Below are positions 38,589-51,539 of a DNA stretch of 64,000 nucleotides, in pieces. The notes beneath the pieces were generated by a model. The model ran no database searches. It was given only the letters and a program-made list of their open reading frames with translations, and was not told the origin of the DNA. The stretch covers positions 23,349,577 to 23,413,576 of the forward strand of contig NC_084462.1 of the NCBI RefSeq assembly GCF_027409185.1, read 5' to 3'. The number at the start of each line of letters is the position of its first letter. Position 1 is the stretch's first letter. The position numbers were made by a program, and so were the translations under genes. The stretch is from Cynocephalus volans (taxonomy: Eukaryota > Chordata > Mammalia > Dermoptera > Cynocephalidae).

Positions 38589-41500
38589 AAAAAAATTAAC
38601 TAATTAATTAATTTATTTTTATTTCATCAATATACAATGTAGTTGATTTTTGTGTCCCTTTACCGATTTCTCCCTCCCCAATCTTTCTCCCCCCCTCACC
38701 CATCAACATCATATCTGTTCACATCTCATAACAAGTTCAAGGAATTGTGATGGTCAAATCTTCTTCCCTGTTCCCCCATTTGTTCATGTACTTATTTATT
38801 TATTTATAGCTCCCACGAATAAAAGAGAACCCCTTCTCTTTCTGTGCCTGACTTATTTCACTTAATATAATTTTTTCTAAGTCCATCCATGTTGCTGCAA
38901 ATGGTAGTATTTCATTCTTTTTTATGGCAGAGTAGAATTCCATTCTGTAGGTATACCACATTTTCCATATCCGCTCATCTGATGATGGACATTTGGGCTG
39001 GTTCCAACTCTTGGCTATTGTAAATAGTGCTGCAGTAAACCTCGTAGTACAGGTATCCCTTTGACATGATGATTTCCATTCTTCTGGGAATATTTCCAGC
39101 ATTGGAATAGCTGGGTCATATGGTAGATCTATCTGTAGTTGTTTGAGGAGCCTCCAAATCATTTTCTGTAAAAGCTGTAGCATTTTGCAGTCCCACCAAC
39201 AGTATAGGAGGGTTCCTTTTTCTCTGCAACTTTGCCAGCATTTATCATTCTCAGTCTTATGAATATTAGCCATCCTAACTGGAGTGAGATGGCATCTCAG
39301 CGTGGTTTTGATTTGTATTTCCCAAATGCTGAGCAATGTTGAGCATTTTTTCATGTGTCTGTTGGCCATTCATATGTCTTCCTTTGAGAAATGCCTATTC
39401 AGCTCCTTTGCTCATTTTTAAATTGGGTTACTTGTTTTTTTACTGTAAAGTTGTTCGAGTTCCTTGTATATTCTGAATATTAATCCTTTATCAGCTGTAT
39501 ATTTTGCAAATATTTTCTCCCACTCTGTTGGTTGTCTTTTAACTCTGTTGATTGTTTCTTTTGCTGTGCAGAAGCCTTTAAGTTTGATGTAACTCCATTT
39601 TTTAATTTTTTCTTCGGTTGCCTTTGCTTTGGGGTTCCTTTTCATGATATCTGTACCCACTCCTACTTCTTGTAGTGTTTCTCCTTAAAACCCCTTTAAG
39701 GAGTTTTATTGTTTCAGGGTGTATATTTAATTCTTCATTTTAAGTTGATTTTGGTATATGGTGAGAGGTATGGTTCTAGTTTCATTCTCCTGCATATGGA
39801 TATCCCGTTTTCTCCACACCATTTGCTGAAGATGCCGTGTCTTCCCCTGTGTGTAGACTTGGTGCCTTTGTCAAAGATCAGATGGCTGTAGTTGTATGGG
39901 TTGATTTCTGGATTCTCTATTCTATTACATTTTTTGGTGTGTCTGTTTTTATGCCAGTACCTTGCTGTTTTGGTTATTATAGCTTTGTAGTATAGTTTAA
40001 AGTCAGGTAGTGTTATGTCTCCAGCTTTAATTTTTTTGCTCAGAATTGCTTTGGATATGCATGGTCTTTTGTTATTCCATATAAATGTCTGGATAGTTTT
40101 TTCCATTTCGGAGAAAAGTATCACTGGAATTTTGATGGCGATTGCATTGAATCTGTAGATTTCTTTGGGTAGTATGGACATTTTCATAGTGTTGATTCTT
40201 CCAATCCAAGAGCATGGGATATCTTTCCATCTTCTTGTGTCCTCTTTAATTTCTCTCAGCGTGGTTTGTAGTTCTCATTATAGAGATTTTTCACATCCAT
40301 GGGTAACTCTATTACTAAGAATTTTATTTTTTTGGTGGCTATTGTAAATGGGCAAGCTTTCTTGATTTCTCTTTCTGCACGTTCACTATCGGAGAATAAA
40401 AACTGCTACTGATTTTATTGTGTTGATTTTTTATCCTGCAGTTTTCCTGAAATCATTTATCAAAATGATTGTTTTGTAGAGGCTTTAGGCTATTTAATAT
40501 ATAGGATCATGTCATCTGCAAACAGGGACAGCTTGACTTCATCTTTTCCAATCTGAATGCCATTTATTTCCCTCTCTTCTCTGATTGCTCTCGCTGGTAC
40601 TTCCAACCCTATGTTGAATAGGAGTGGTGAGAGTGGTGAGAGTGGGTATCGTTGTCTAGTTCCTGTTCTTAAAAGAAAAGCTTTCAGCTTTTCCCCATTC
40701 AGGATGATATTGGCAGTGGGTTTATCATATATGGATTTAATTATGTTGAGATACTTTCCATCTGTTCATAACTTGTAGGAGTCTTTATTATGAATGAGTG
40801 TTGAAATTTATCAAATGCTTTTCCAGCATCTATAGAGATGATCCTATGGTCCTTGTCTTTGATTTTATTGATATGGTGTTTCACATTTATTGATTTGCAT
40901 ATGTTGAGCCAACCTTGCATCCCTGGGATGAATCCCACTTGTTTATGGTGTATAATTTTGTGTATGTGTTGCTTCATTCTGTTAGCTAGTATTTTATTGA
41001 GGATTTTTTCATCCATTTACATCAAGGATATTGGCCTGCAGTTTCCTTTTTTAGTTGTATCTTTACCTGGTTTTGGTATCAGGATGATGTTTGCTTCATA
41101 GAATGAGTTTGGGAGAACTGCCTCTGTTTCAATCTTTTGGAATAGTTTGTAAAGAGTTGGTGTCAATTTCTCTTTGAATATTTGGTAGAATTCTGCTGTG
41201 AATCCATCTGGTCCTGGGCTTTTTTTGGTTGGGAGCCTTCTGATAAAAACTTCAATCTCTTTTATTGTTATTGATCTGTTCAGATTTTCTACATCATCTT
41301 GAGGCAGTTTTGGTAGTTTGTACATGTCCAGAATTTTATCCATTTCTTCCAGTTTTTCAAACTTGTTGGCATATAGTTGTTTATAGTAGTCTCTTGTGAT
41401 TCCTTTTATTTCAGATGTATCAGTTGTAATATTACCTTTTTCATTTCTAGTTTTTGTTATTTGGGACTTCTCTCTTCCTTTTTTAGTTAGCCATGCTAAT

Positions 41501-43555
41501 GGTTTGTCAATTTTATTTCTTTTCAAAAAACCAACTGTTTGATTCACTGATCTTTTGTACCATGTTTTGTGTTTCAATTTCATTAAGTTCTGCTCTGACC
41601 TTAACGATTTCTTTCTGTCTGCTAACTTTGGGTTTGGATTGTTCTTGTTTTTCTAGTTCTTTAAGGTGAAGTATCAGGTTGTTCACTTGCCCTCTTTCCA
41701 TTTTTCTGAAGTAAGCATTTAATGTGATAAATTTCCCCTGTAGTACTGCTTTTGCAGTATTCCACAGGTTTTGGTATGATGTATTATTATTTTCATTAGT
41801 TTCAATAAATTTTTTGATTTCCTCTTCGATTTCTTTTTGGATCCATATGTCACTAAGTCATATGCTGTTTAATTTCCATGTGTTTGTATGGTTTCCAGAA
41901 TTTTGTTTGTTATTGATTTCTAATTTTAATCCATTGTGGTCTGAAAAAATACATAGGATAATTCCAATTTTTTTGAATTTGTTGAGACTTGATTTGTGAC
42001 CTAACATGTGATCTATCCTGGAGAATGATCCATGTGCTGATGAGAAGAATGAATATTCTGAGGTTATTGGATGGAATGTTCTGTAGATATCTGCCAAGTC
42101 CAATTGGTCTAGTATTTTGTTTAGATCTTGTGTTTCTCTACTGATTCTTTGCCTAGATGATCTGTCCAATATTGATAGTGGGGTGTTCTGGTCCCCTGCT
42201 ATTATGGTATTAGTGTCTATTTCCTTCTTTAGGTATAACAGAGTTTGCTTTATAAATCTGGCTGCTCTGACATTGGGTGCGTATATGTTTATGATTGTTA
42301 TGTCTTCTTGATGGATGAATTCTTTAATCATTATGTAGTGGCCCTCATTATCTCTTTTTATGGTTTTTAGTTTAAAGTCTGTTTTATGAGATATAAGGAT
42401 AGCTACTCCAGCTCATTTTTCCTTTCTGTTTGCATGGTAAATATTTTCCTATCCTTTTACTCTTAGTCTGTGTGAGTCTTTATAGGTGATGTGGGTCTCT
42501 TGAAGGCAGCATATAGTTGGGTCCTCCTTTTTTAATCCAGTCAGCAAGCCTGTGTCTTTTGATTGGAGAATTTAATCCTTTTACACTGAGAGTTGTTATT
42601 GAAAAGTGTTGATTTACTCCTATTATTTTATTGATTTTTGTTTGGATGTCTTAGGTGTCTTTTGTTCCTTTATTTCTGATTTAGTGTTTGTCTTCTGTAT
42701 GTGTTGGTTTCTTGAGTTGTAGGTAAACTTTTTGTTTTTCTCTTCATTGTTGGCATTTTTATTTTACTAATGGGTTTTGATTTTTCTTGAGTTTTTATGG
42801 CAGTGTTACTTATTTTTCAGGTACCAAACCCAGTACTCCCTTGAGAATTTCTTGTAATGTGGCCATGTGGTAGTGAACAGGGCATTGATTTTTTTTTCAT
42901 TTCTTCTTTCAGGTCCTGTGTACTTTTTCTCATTTCACTGTGTTGTCTGAGTTTTCTTGTGTGTCATTTAGTATCATTGGAACTGTTGCTTGAAATTCCT
43001 TGTCAGTCATTTCAAGGACATCCTGTTCTATGGGATCCACTGCTTGAGAGTTATTAATACCCTTTGGTGATGGTGTACTTTGTTGATTTTTCATATTTCT
43101 AGTATCTTTGCTTTGGTGTTTAGTCATTGTGGCAGGGAATTTCATGGTCCACTCGTTCGACCCTAATGTCTGGGCAGGATCCTGCAGGGACTGCCATTTT
43201 GTCATGGCTGCCTTGGTGCCAGTGGGTGGGAGGCTTGGACTTCTCTGGGCCATGGGGACTGGCCTGGGCTGGGAGTCCCACAGTGGCACCTACCTGTTCT
43301 GGTGCAGGTGGCTTGGGGCCCTGTGGGCCTGGTGACTTTAGAGCCTCTCTGGGTGGCAGGCACTGGCCTGGGCTTGGAGTCCTGCAGCAGTGCCTACCTG
43401 CTCTGGCATGGGTGCCTCAAGTTGCATTGGCCCGGCAGCTCTTGGGCCTCTGTGGGGGCCTCTATGGGTGGTGCATGGTGGTCTTGCCTGGGAGCCATGC
43501 AGTGGCACCTACCTGCTCTGGTGCCGGTGCCCCAAGGTGTGTGTGCCCAGCCTAA
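38589..43555 (-). mobile_element. Inner antisense L1, most of ORF1 missing
   Basis: 3'UTR at 38589-38800; ORF2 from about 38800 to 42650 in several frames (C-terminal [20 protein letters not shown], endonuclease DRSSRQRISRETQDLNKI); a short inter-ORF region; an ORF1 N-terminal start at about 43120 (MTKHQSKDTRNMKNQQST); GC-rich 5'UTR at 43140-43555. The middle and C-terminal parts of ORF1 are missing apart from a short stump. Inactive. Confidence 0.8.
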
Positions 43556-45000
43556 ATATCTTTTGGTCATCATTTCCCCTTTTATTTCTCTTCCTCAATG
43601 TTAGTTTAGATTTAAGGTGGGATGATTTACCTTCTTTTTCTTTCTTGCTGGCATTTTTGTTTTAATGGTGGGTTTTGCTCTTTCTTGTGTATTTGTGATA
43701 GTAGTCACCATTATTCACATTCCAGTTCAATGACTCCCTTGAGTATTTCTTGCAGGGCTGGTCGGGTGGTGGTCAACTTCCACAACTTTTGTTTCTCTGG
43801 GAAATACATTATTTCCCCCTCATTTCTGAAGGAGAGCCTTGTGGGGTAAAGGATTCTTGGCTGGCAATTTTTTTCTTTTAGTATCTTGAATATATCATTC
43901 CACTTTCTTCTGGCCTGTAGGGTTTCAGTTGAGAAGCTGGCTGTTAGTCTGATGGGGTACCCCATAAGTGACCTGATGCTTTTCTCTTGTTGCTTTCAGA
44001 CTTCTCTCTTAGTCTTTGAGCTTTGCAAATTTAACTATAATGTATCTTGGGGAGGATCTTTTTGGATTGAATCTATTTGGGGACCTTTGAGCTTCCTGGG
44101 TCAGAAGGTCTGTATTTTGCCTATACGTGGGAAGTTTTCTGTTACTATTCCTTGAATAGATTTTCAATACCTTTTCCATTCTTCTCCCCTTCTGGAATAC
44201 CAAAAATTGGGATGCTAGAGTGGTTGAGGTTGTCTGCTATCTCTCTTAGATTTTCCTTGTTATTTTTAATTCTTTTTTTTTTTTTTGACTGGTAAGGGGA
44301 TCGCAGCCCTCTGCACGGTGTTGTCCGCACCACGCTCAGCCAGTGAGCACATGGGCCATCCCTATATAGGATCCGAACCCACGGCCTCAGCGCTACCAGT
44401 GTTGCACTGTCCCTAGTGAGCCATACGGCCAGCCCTTTAATTCTTTTTTCCTTTTTTGTCTGCCCGATTTATTTTGAAAAGACCATCTTCAAGATCTGAA
44501 ATTCTTTCTTCTGTTTGCTCTACCCTGCTGCTCAAGCTCTCCATTGTGCTTTTTATTTCATTGAGTGAATCTTTCATTTCTAGAAGTTCTGCTACACTTT
44601 TTTTAAAGGTATTAATCTCTTTGTAGATTTCCTCCTTCATATTCTGGATATTTTTCTTGTTTCATTGTGTTCTCTAATTGAGTCTTCCTTTATTTCTTCA
44701 AGTTTTCTTAAGATCATTTCTTGGAATTTTTTTTCAGACATTTCAAGGATTCCCTGTTCCATGGAGTCTGACATTGGAGCATTACTTTATTCTTTTGGTG
44801 CTGTCATTTCTTCTTGTTTATATGTAGTTCTAGTATTTTTTCATTGACATTTGGTCATTTGGTAGAGGGTTTTCTTCTTCTATTAAAGGGAGGTTGGCTG
44901 TGGAGTGGCCCTGGCTGCTACTGTGGTGGTGAATTGTCTTTGCTTGACAGTAGGTGTGGTGATGGTTATGGGTTATGTTAAATTATCTTGGGTGCTGTTC
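43556..45000 (-). mobile_element. Outer antisense L1, 5' part (ORF1)
   Basis: Inter-ORF sequence, then ORF1 C-terminal domain (43711-43965, IRLTASFSTETLQARRKW), middle (RSPNRFNPKRSSPRYIIVKF) and coiled coil (about 44437-44640, SRVEQTEERISDLE). Interrupted by a SINE. Right end approximate. Best read as the 5' part of the L1 at 34600-38588. Confidence 0.75.
44279..44435 (-). mobile_element. tRNA-Ile-like dimeric SINE in L1 ORF1
   Basis: Minus strand: GGCTGGCCGTATGGCTCACT head, GGGTTCGGATCC B box, CTATATAGGG, then a second tRNA-Ile-like unit with GATCCCCTTACCAGTC. Flanked by repeats of tttaattctttttt at about 44265-44278 and 44436-44449. Confidence 0.85.
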
Positions 45001-47131
45001 CAGAATCTGTGGACACAGAATGAGCCCCCAGCTGGCTCACCTCAGCGGGTCAGGTGCTGCTTGCTCTAACAGCAGATGCCCTCAGTGCAGCTAAACCTAA
45101 TTATGGGAAAATATGTGTACTGAAAGCTTCACCGCTTCTCTGCCAATTAGCAGCTGGTTCCACATTTAGAAATATGTGTAGAGAGACTCAATAGGAAAAG
45201 TGAAGGACTCCACGTATATGAAGATGAATTGAGGGAGACTGTAGAATCATGAATCCAGACTTTTGGCTGTGTGGGTCATAGTGCCATTTAGTAAAATGGT
45301 AAGGACCAAAGGATTAATTGGTTGCAGCCAGGGAGAGGAGATTGGAGAAGGGGGACCAAGTGCTTTATTTTGAACATTTTAAATATGAGGCACATGTGAG
45401 ACATCCAAGTGAAGATGTTAAGTAGGTAGCTGGAATTCAGAATAGTAGTTTGAACTGGAGATAAATTTTTGAAAGTTTTGGCATATAGTTGATACTTAAA
45501 ACTACAGGAAATGGTTGAGATTACCTCAGGAAAGAAAAAGAAAATAAATCCTGGCATTTAAAGGTTGGCCAGAGAAAAAGAAAATAAAGGTGATGGAAAA
45601 AGAAAAGGCATGAATTAGGAGGCAAACCAATAGAGTGTTAGAGTCATGAAAGCCAAGAGCAAGATGAGAATATATCAAAAATTGCAAAATGCTAAGAGGC
45701 TATGATATGGAAGTTTTCATTAGATTTGGCGACATGGAGGTTGATGTAACAAAAGCCATTTCAGTTGTGTGGTGGTGGCAGGGGCAGAACCTCAGGTTGA
45801 GGTGAAATTGAAAATGAAGAGAATGTGAAGAAGTGTTTGCTAAAACACCATGTATTAGAAAACTCTTCTGAGAAGTCTGGCCATGCAGAAGACTAGAGCA
45901 GTACCTGGATAGAGATGAAGGCTAAAGGGAAGTTTTTTTTTTTTTTTTTTAAAGATGGGAAATACTAGTACTATATGTTTGCTGATTTTTCTTTTAAATG
46001 ATCTAATGGACAGTGAGTGGTTGTAGATATGAGAGAGATTAAGAAGGAAATGTCTTCACAAGGCTTTAAACCTATCAGGGGATTTGAAAGAATGGAATCT
46101 CGATGTATGCATCAGTCTACAAACAGTTATTGAGGGCTATGTGCACCAGTTTTAGGCACCAGTGCTATATAAATGAAGAAGGCAGCCAGTAAAGCCAGCC
46201 CCAACGATTGTATGCTTTAATATGGAAAGAAGACAACATGTAAAAAAGTTAATAAATATACAAGATCATTTTGAATATTGATAATTGTTATAGAGAACTG
46301 AAGAGAGAATCCATGAGCTTGGATTAAGATTATCCTCTACAAGCCTCGAAGTATTATCCATCAGCAAAAGTCAAGTGAGAGTTTCCAAATCATATGTGAC
46401 CCTGGCAAGACCCCACTTCTCCTTCCATAAAAAACTCATGGCCTTTCCAGTACCTTCATCTCTGGGAACAAAAGAATGAATATCATCCAACCCTTGATCC
46501 CCATTTATGTCATTGATCTCAGTGAAAAGTCATAGTTACCTAACATATCCCTCATTCACCAACAATTGATCTCTATACTGATCTGTACACCACCTTTCTT
46601 AGTCTCATCTTTCAGCACCCAAAATCTTTCCACTGAGCCCTCTGGAACTCAAGATCAGTGATCAGCAAATCCACAATTTCCTTAATGTCTTACTTAAATT
46701 TTTCTTTTATCTACTTTATCTAACTGAATCCTGTCTCTCTCCTAAGGGCTGTGCTTCTCCAGTAGCCCTCTCAGGTAGTGGCAGCATTCCTCCCACAGCC
46801 TTCATATCACAAGACCTGCATGTGGTGTAGATATCTTTCTCACACTTTAACAGTCATCTTAGTATTTTGCACCATTAGACTATAGCACCCACTACACATT
46901 CTTGTTGAAGTTATCCTCCATTCCCCACCCCACAATTTACTCCTCCTTGGTCCCTGAAGATTTTAGCTCTGGGATTTCAAACATCCCATCTTCTAGTCTT
47001 GACCTCATGTCTAGAATCTCAACTCCAACACTATTCAACATTCTTCAACACCATTGGAATCTACAATCCATTGATATCATGAACATTTCATTGTCTTTAT
47101 CCCCCTTTTGTCCTTCTCTCACTACTCAGGT
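45001..47131. other. Intergenic DNA, no gene seen
   Basis: Includes an 18-base poly(T) run at 45933-45950. No open frame with recognisable protein features. Confidence 0.6.
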
Positions 47132-47578
47132 GTTATGAGTTGAATTGTGTCCCCCCAAAAGATATGTCGAAATCTTAACTCCTGGTACCTGTGAATGTGA
47201 TCTTATTTGAATATACAAGCTTTGCAGATTAAATCAAATTAAGATGAGGTCATTAGGGTGGACCCTAATCCAATATGACTGTTGTCCCTATAAAAGGGAA
47301 ATTTGGATACAGACACACCCACACAGAGGGAAGACAGTCATGTTAAGACAGAGGTAGGGATTAGAATTATGCTACCACAAGTCAAGGAACACCTTGGCTA
47401 CCAGAAAATGGAAGAGGCAATGAAGGATCCTCCCCTAGAAGCTTCAGAGGGAACACAGCACTGCCAACACCTTGGTTTCAGACTTCTAGGCTCCAGAACT
47501 GTGAGACAATAATTTTCTGTTGTTTTTAGCTATCTAGTTTGTGGTATTTTGTTACAGCAGCTCTAGATAACTAATATA
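47132..47578 (+). mobile_element. MLT1-type MaLR LTR
   Basis: Starts tgttatgagttgaattgtgt and has aatccaatatgactgttgtc and agaactgtgagacaataat in order, ending aactaatata. This is the layout I know for MLT1A-like LTRs. Solo, non-coding. Confidence 0.8.
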
Positions 47579-47929
47579 CCAGATTAAATTATACATGGTC
47601 AAGTGATAAAATCATGGTAAAAAGTATTTAATGGTTAAATGATAAAACCATTCCCTTGCATATACTCTGAATTCCCTTGCCTTTCTCTTACTTTACTGTG
47701 CTTGGATAAACAATAAAACCTCGTTAAATTCAAATTTCAGTCCTCTCCATGACTACAATTGCACAGTGGAACCTGGTTGGAGAAAACCACACAACTATGT
47801 TGATAATCAAAGGAAGCAACTGTATGGCTGTGGAGTATACCAGCATTTGTGGAGCAAATGTATTCCACAGGGCCTATTTTCCAAAGCCTTGTAGTCTCAG
47901 GTTTAGCCTAATCTTTTGGAATTACATAT

Positions 47930-48365
47930 AGAAATGTTAACTTTGCAAAAGACAGGAAACTTTCCTCAGGCTAAAGTCTTTGTAACACAGCAAAGTTTCT
48001 GGCTCAAGGACAGACAAGTTACTTGATTGATATGTAAAACACTTGGGAAATTGCTGTGGGGAAAAACAGGGTTTGCTAAGATCAAGCTTTTGTTGGTGGA
48101 TCGACTTAACCTTTTGCAAATTTCATTATGGAATGTCACTTTGCTTGTTTCACTGATGTTACAAGCCTATATTGTTAAACTCTAACCCCGCCTATGTTCT
48201 CTTCCCATAACTTCCTGGTCTGGAAAATAAATACGGGAAGAGAACCCCAGTTCGTGGTTAATTTCCAAAGGAAGGAATGCCTCTCTCTTGAAGGTTCCAG
48301 GAAATTAACCCCTTTGGAGTCTCTCACTGCTCAGAAGAAATAGGCTTTGAGTAATCCTTTTGGGG
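47930..48365 (+). mobile_element. Possible solo LTR
   Basis: Contains a promoter-like aataaatacgggaagag with a following R/U5-like stretch, and a cct-rich middle. It looks like a class I or class III LTR, but I cannot assign a family or its limits. Confidence 0.3.
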
Positions 48366-49984
48366 CTCTGTCACCCGGGGGAAGAGAGATGACAAATTGG
48401 TGTGAAGCAAAGCAGCAAGGTGGTGGGGGCTGGTGCTCCCCTCCAGGTCCAAGGAATGGGAAGGGGTCACTGGTGCCACATGGGTCTGCTGGTCTAACCT
48501 CTCCGAGGTGGCTTGGGCCACGGTGGGGGAGGGGAAAAGCTGTGAGATTTTTCAAGTACAGAAAATTTGAACAAAAAAATGGAAAAATTTTAAACATCCA
48601 TGTGCACATGAGCTAGGTTCAGTAGTTAGCATTTTCCTTTATTTGCTTTATCACCTGTCTATACACCCCTCCATCCAACAATCTGCTTTATTTTTGGCTG
48701 CATTTCAGGATAAGTTGCAGCATGAGGACGCTTTACCCGTAAACACTACAGCATGCATGTCATTAACTAGATGAGCCCTGTAAAGTAAAGGTAACCTTCT
48801 GATCCTGTGTTTTTTAAAAATTTTGAGATTTTGTTTATCATAGTTTTATTGCGTTAATATTGATTTTTAAAGATATCACATTACGGTATGATTTATCTTG
48901 GTTACTGAGATTTTTGACAACTTTGTGCTCATGTGGATTGTGTCACTGTGTCATGGGGAAGTCCAGACTGAATTTTATAAATATACTGTGTGGGTGAGGA
49001 AGGAATGAACTCCTCCTACTCCTTCCTTTGGCCACTTTGGGATTTATCATTTCCCTGCCTACAGATTGCTTAACTTTAGGAAATGTATAGAGAGAAGTTC
49101 TGCCCCAGCTGAGGGAGAGGTGGGTGGGAGGAGTTTCAGCCACGGCAAGGGGTGGGGGAGAGTAGGGGATACTTCAAGACCCTGAGCAGGTGGGGAAAGG
49201 TGGGGAGTGGTGGTCCCACCCAGGAACCTGTGCTCACACAGCTGGGCAGATACCACCAGCCCCAATTAGAGTCTTGGGAATTAAGTTCCCAAACATATAT
49301 GACATCAGTGACTTCTCACACAGCAGGCAGCAATAAAAGCTCTTCAGAAACAAGTGATAAAGGAAAAAGGTCCACAGTCCACACACAGCAAACACCCAGC
49401 CTTTTAATTATATTTTTTCAAATAAAATTTGAACTCATGACTCCTTTTCTTGATGGAAGAAAATACATTGTGCACTTTGGGGTTACTCTATAACTCCTGT
49501 TCTCTCTCAGCCACCAGCTGAATTTTTAAAATATTGAGCAAACATTTTATGGCTGGACTGCCAAGGGTCAGGTACCAGGCTGTGCAATGTCCCCTGTTCT
49601 CTCTGATCAAAGCCAGAATGAGCCAGACTTGCAGATCTAGGCCCCAAGCCCACTTCTGGTCACAGGACAGGGTCTGGCCTGGTCTGGGGTTCTTTGGGAG
49701 GGAAAGATGTAATAATTAACACCCATTTTATAGGGTAGGCAACTGAGGCTGAGGAAGTTTAAATAATTCATATGGGGCCTGTGCATCAGCTGCATTCTGA
49801 GGATCCCTGCATAGCTAGCTGTCTGCAGAATAGAGAGAATAGGAGTTTTAGGAGTCCATAGAAAGCCCAGGGACCACCTGGGCTGGGTTCCCAACCACAC
49901 CCTTTTCATGTCCCATCTGTCTCTGGCATATTCTCATAGATTCTTAACCATTTGTGGTTGCACAAAGTCAAAATCCCAGAAATT
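48366..49984. other. Intergenic DNA, no gene seen
   Basis: 48560-48800 resembles an old MER/L1 3' type repeat. Otherwise nothing recognised. Confidence 0.5.
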
Positions 49985-50680
49985 TTACCACTTCACCTCC
50001 GCTAGGATGGCCATTAAAAATAAAAGGAAAATGTGCTGGCAAGGGTGTGGAGAAATTGGAACCCTCTCACACTCGTGGAGAGAATGTAAAGTGGTGCAGC
50101 TGCTATGGGAAACAGTTTGGCGTTCCTCAAGAAGTCAAACAGGGAATTACCATATGACCCAGCAATTCCACTTGTAGTTATATATCTAAGATAACTGAAA
50201 ATAGTTACTTAAACAAATACATTCATAACAGCACAATTCAAAATAGCCAAAAGGTGGAAACGACTCAAACTTCGATAAATAGATGAATGGCCAAAAATGT
50301 GGCATATCCATACAATGAGATATTTGGCCATAAAAGTAATGAAGTACTGACACATGCTACAACATAGGTGATACTTGAAAACATCATGCTAAGTGACAGA
50401 AGTCAGTCAAAAAGGCCACATATTATATGATCCTGTTTCCATGAAATATTCAGAATGGGTAAACCCGTAGAGACAGAATGCACAATGGTGGTTGCCAGGG
50501 GCTGGGGAAAGGGAAGAGTAGGGAGAAACTGCTTAATGGTTACAGGATTGTAGTTTGGAGTGATGGGAATGTTTTGGAACTAGAAAGGTTGTGGTTACAC
50601 AACACTGTGAATGTGCTAAATCCCACTTATTTGTTCACTTTAAAATGGTGAATTTTATGTTGTTTGAATTTTACCTCTGT
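49985..50680 (+). mobile_element. Old L1 3' end, sense
   Basis: Plus strand reads as an L1 ORF2 tail and 3'UTR: aaaatgtgctggcaagggtg, accatatgacccagcaattcc, agaatgcacaatggtggttg, ending near aaaatggtgaattttatg. Decayed. Confidence 0.8.
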
Positions 50681-51227
50681 ACGTTTTCCAAAATCTCAGA
50701 AATATGTGCTAACAAGTATGAGGCATATGACTATGGTGCCTGTCAAGCCCAGTGACTTTCCACGAGCCGTCCCTAGCCAAGTTCAGCCCACCTCTGACCT
50801 CCAGCAGAAGATGCCTGATTCTGATTGGTTGCATGGTTATCCCCAGGGCCATGGGGCCTTCTGTACCAGTCCGAATTGGGTCTTCACTGTGCCCAGTGAT
50901 ATAATGCACCAAGGAGGGACAGACCATAAGACAAAGTGTGAACAAGACCCTCACAAAGGGAGCCATACCCAAAGACCCTAGGTGGGGTAATCCACTGTAC
51001 GGAGATGACTGCAAAGACTCTGGAGCTTAGGGGAGGCAGAGATAAAGGAATCTGGAGCCATCCCAGGCGGGGTGCTTCCCAGAGGAGTGACACTCTGCTT
51101 GCACTACCACGGACACAGAACTGCATGCAGACATGAGAAGTGCTTGCTAATTTTCTGGGGAGAGGCTTCATTACTTTGATCCGATTATCAAAGGAACCCA
51201 TGTTCCAACTAAAGGTCGAGAACTCCA

Positions 51228-51330
51228 GCTTGTGAACTGAGGTGACCTCAGCTGAATGAACTCACTGGCTTTCTCCTTTCCATTTACCCCTAGCTGCCCA
51301 TGAAATCGGGTCAGTACAAGCTACCTCATG
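51228..51330 (+). promoter_or_regulatory. Candidate distal nuclear-receptor enhancer (XREM-like) of copy B
   Basis: A cluster of receptor half-sites about 7.5 kb before the copy B start. It holds TGAACT-n4-TGACCT at 51233-51248 (a DR4 on the minus strand), GAATGAACT at 51254-51262 and TGAAAT-n6-AGTACA at 51301-51318. The last two and their spacing resemble dNR1 and dNR2 of the human CYP3A4 XREM as I recall them, at the same distance from the promoter. Several half-sites are degenerate, so activity is not assured. The copy A equivalent would lie left of the window. Confidence 0.5.
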
Positions 51331-51420
51331 AAACAGAAAAATATTAAATATTTTCCGTGATTTTCAAACTTTGCATTCTTTTCACCCTGGGATCCCCAAG
51401 CTGGATTCCGCAAAACAGAG

Positions 51421-51441
51421 AACAACAACAACAACAACAAC
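51421..51441 (+). repeat. (AAC)n microsatellite
   Basis: Seven AAC units in a row. Confidence 0.85.
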
Positions 51442-51539
51442 GAAAAACACGTAAAAAGTCCTTACCATTTATAGCAAATAGTAAGTTAATTAGTGGGATT
51501 TCCTTTGTTTTAAAAAATGTTATTGTTTTTGAAAGTTTA

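Noticed and set aside
43127-43555. 142-codon GC-rich open frame on the + strand as a gene
   Set aside because: It overlaps the GC-rich 5'UTR of the inner antisense L1, next to its ORF1 start. Chance open frame.
34568-44640. Minus-strand open frames with reverse transcriptase, endonuclease and coiled-coil text as host genes
   Set aside because: They are broken pieces of L1 ORF1 and ORF2 in shifting frames.
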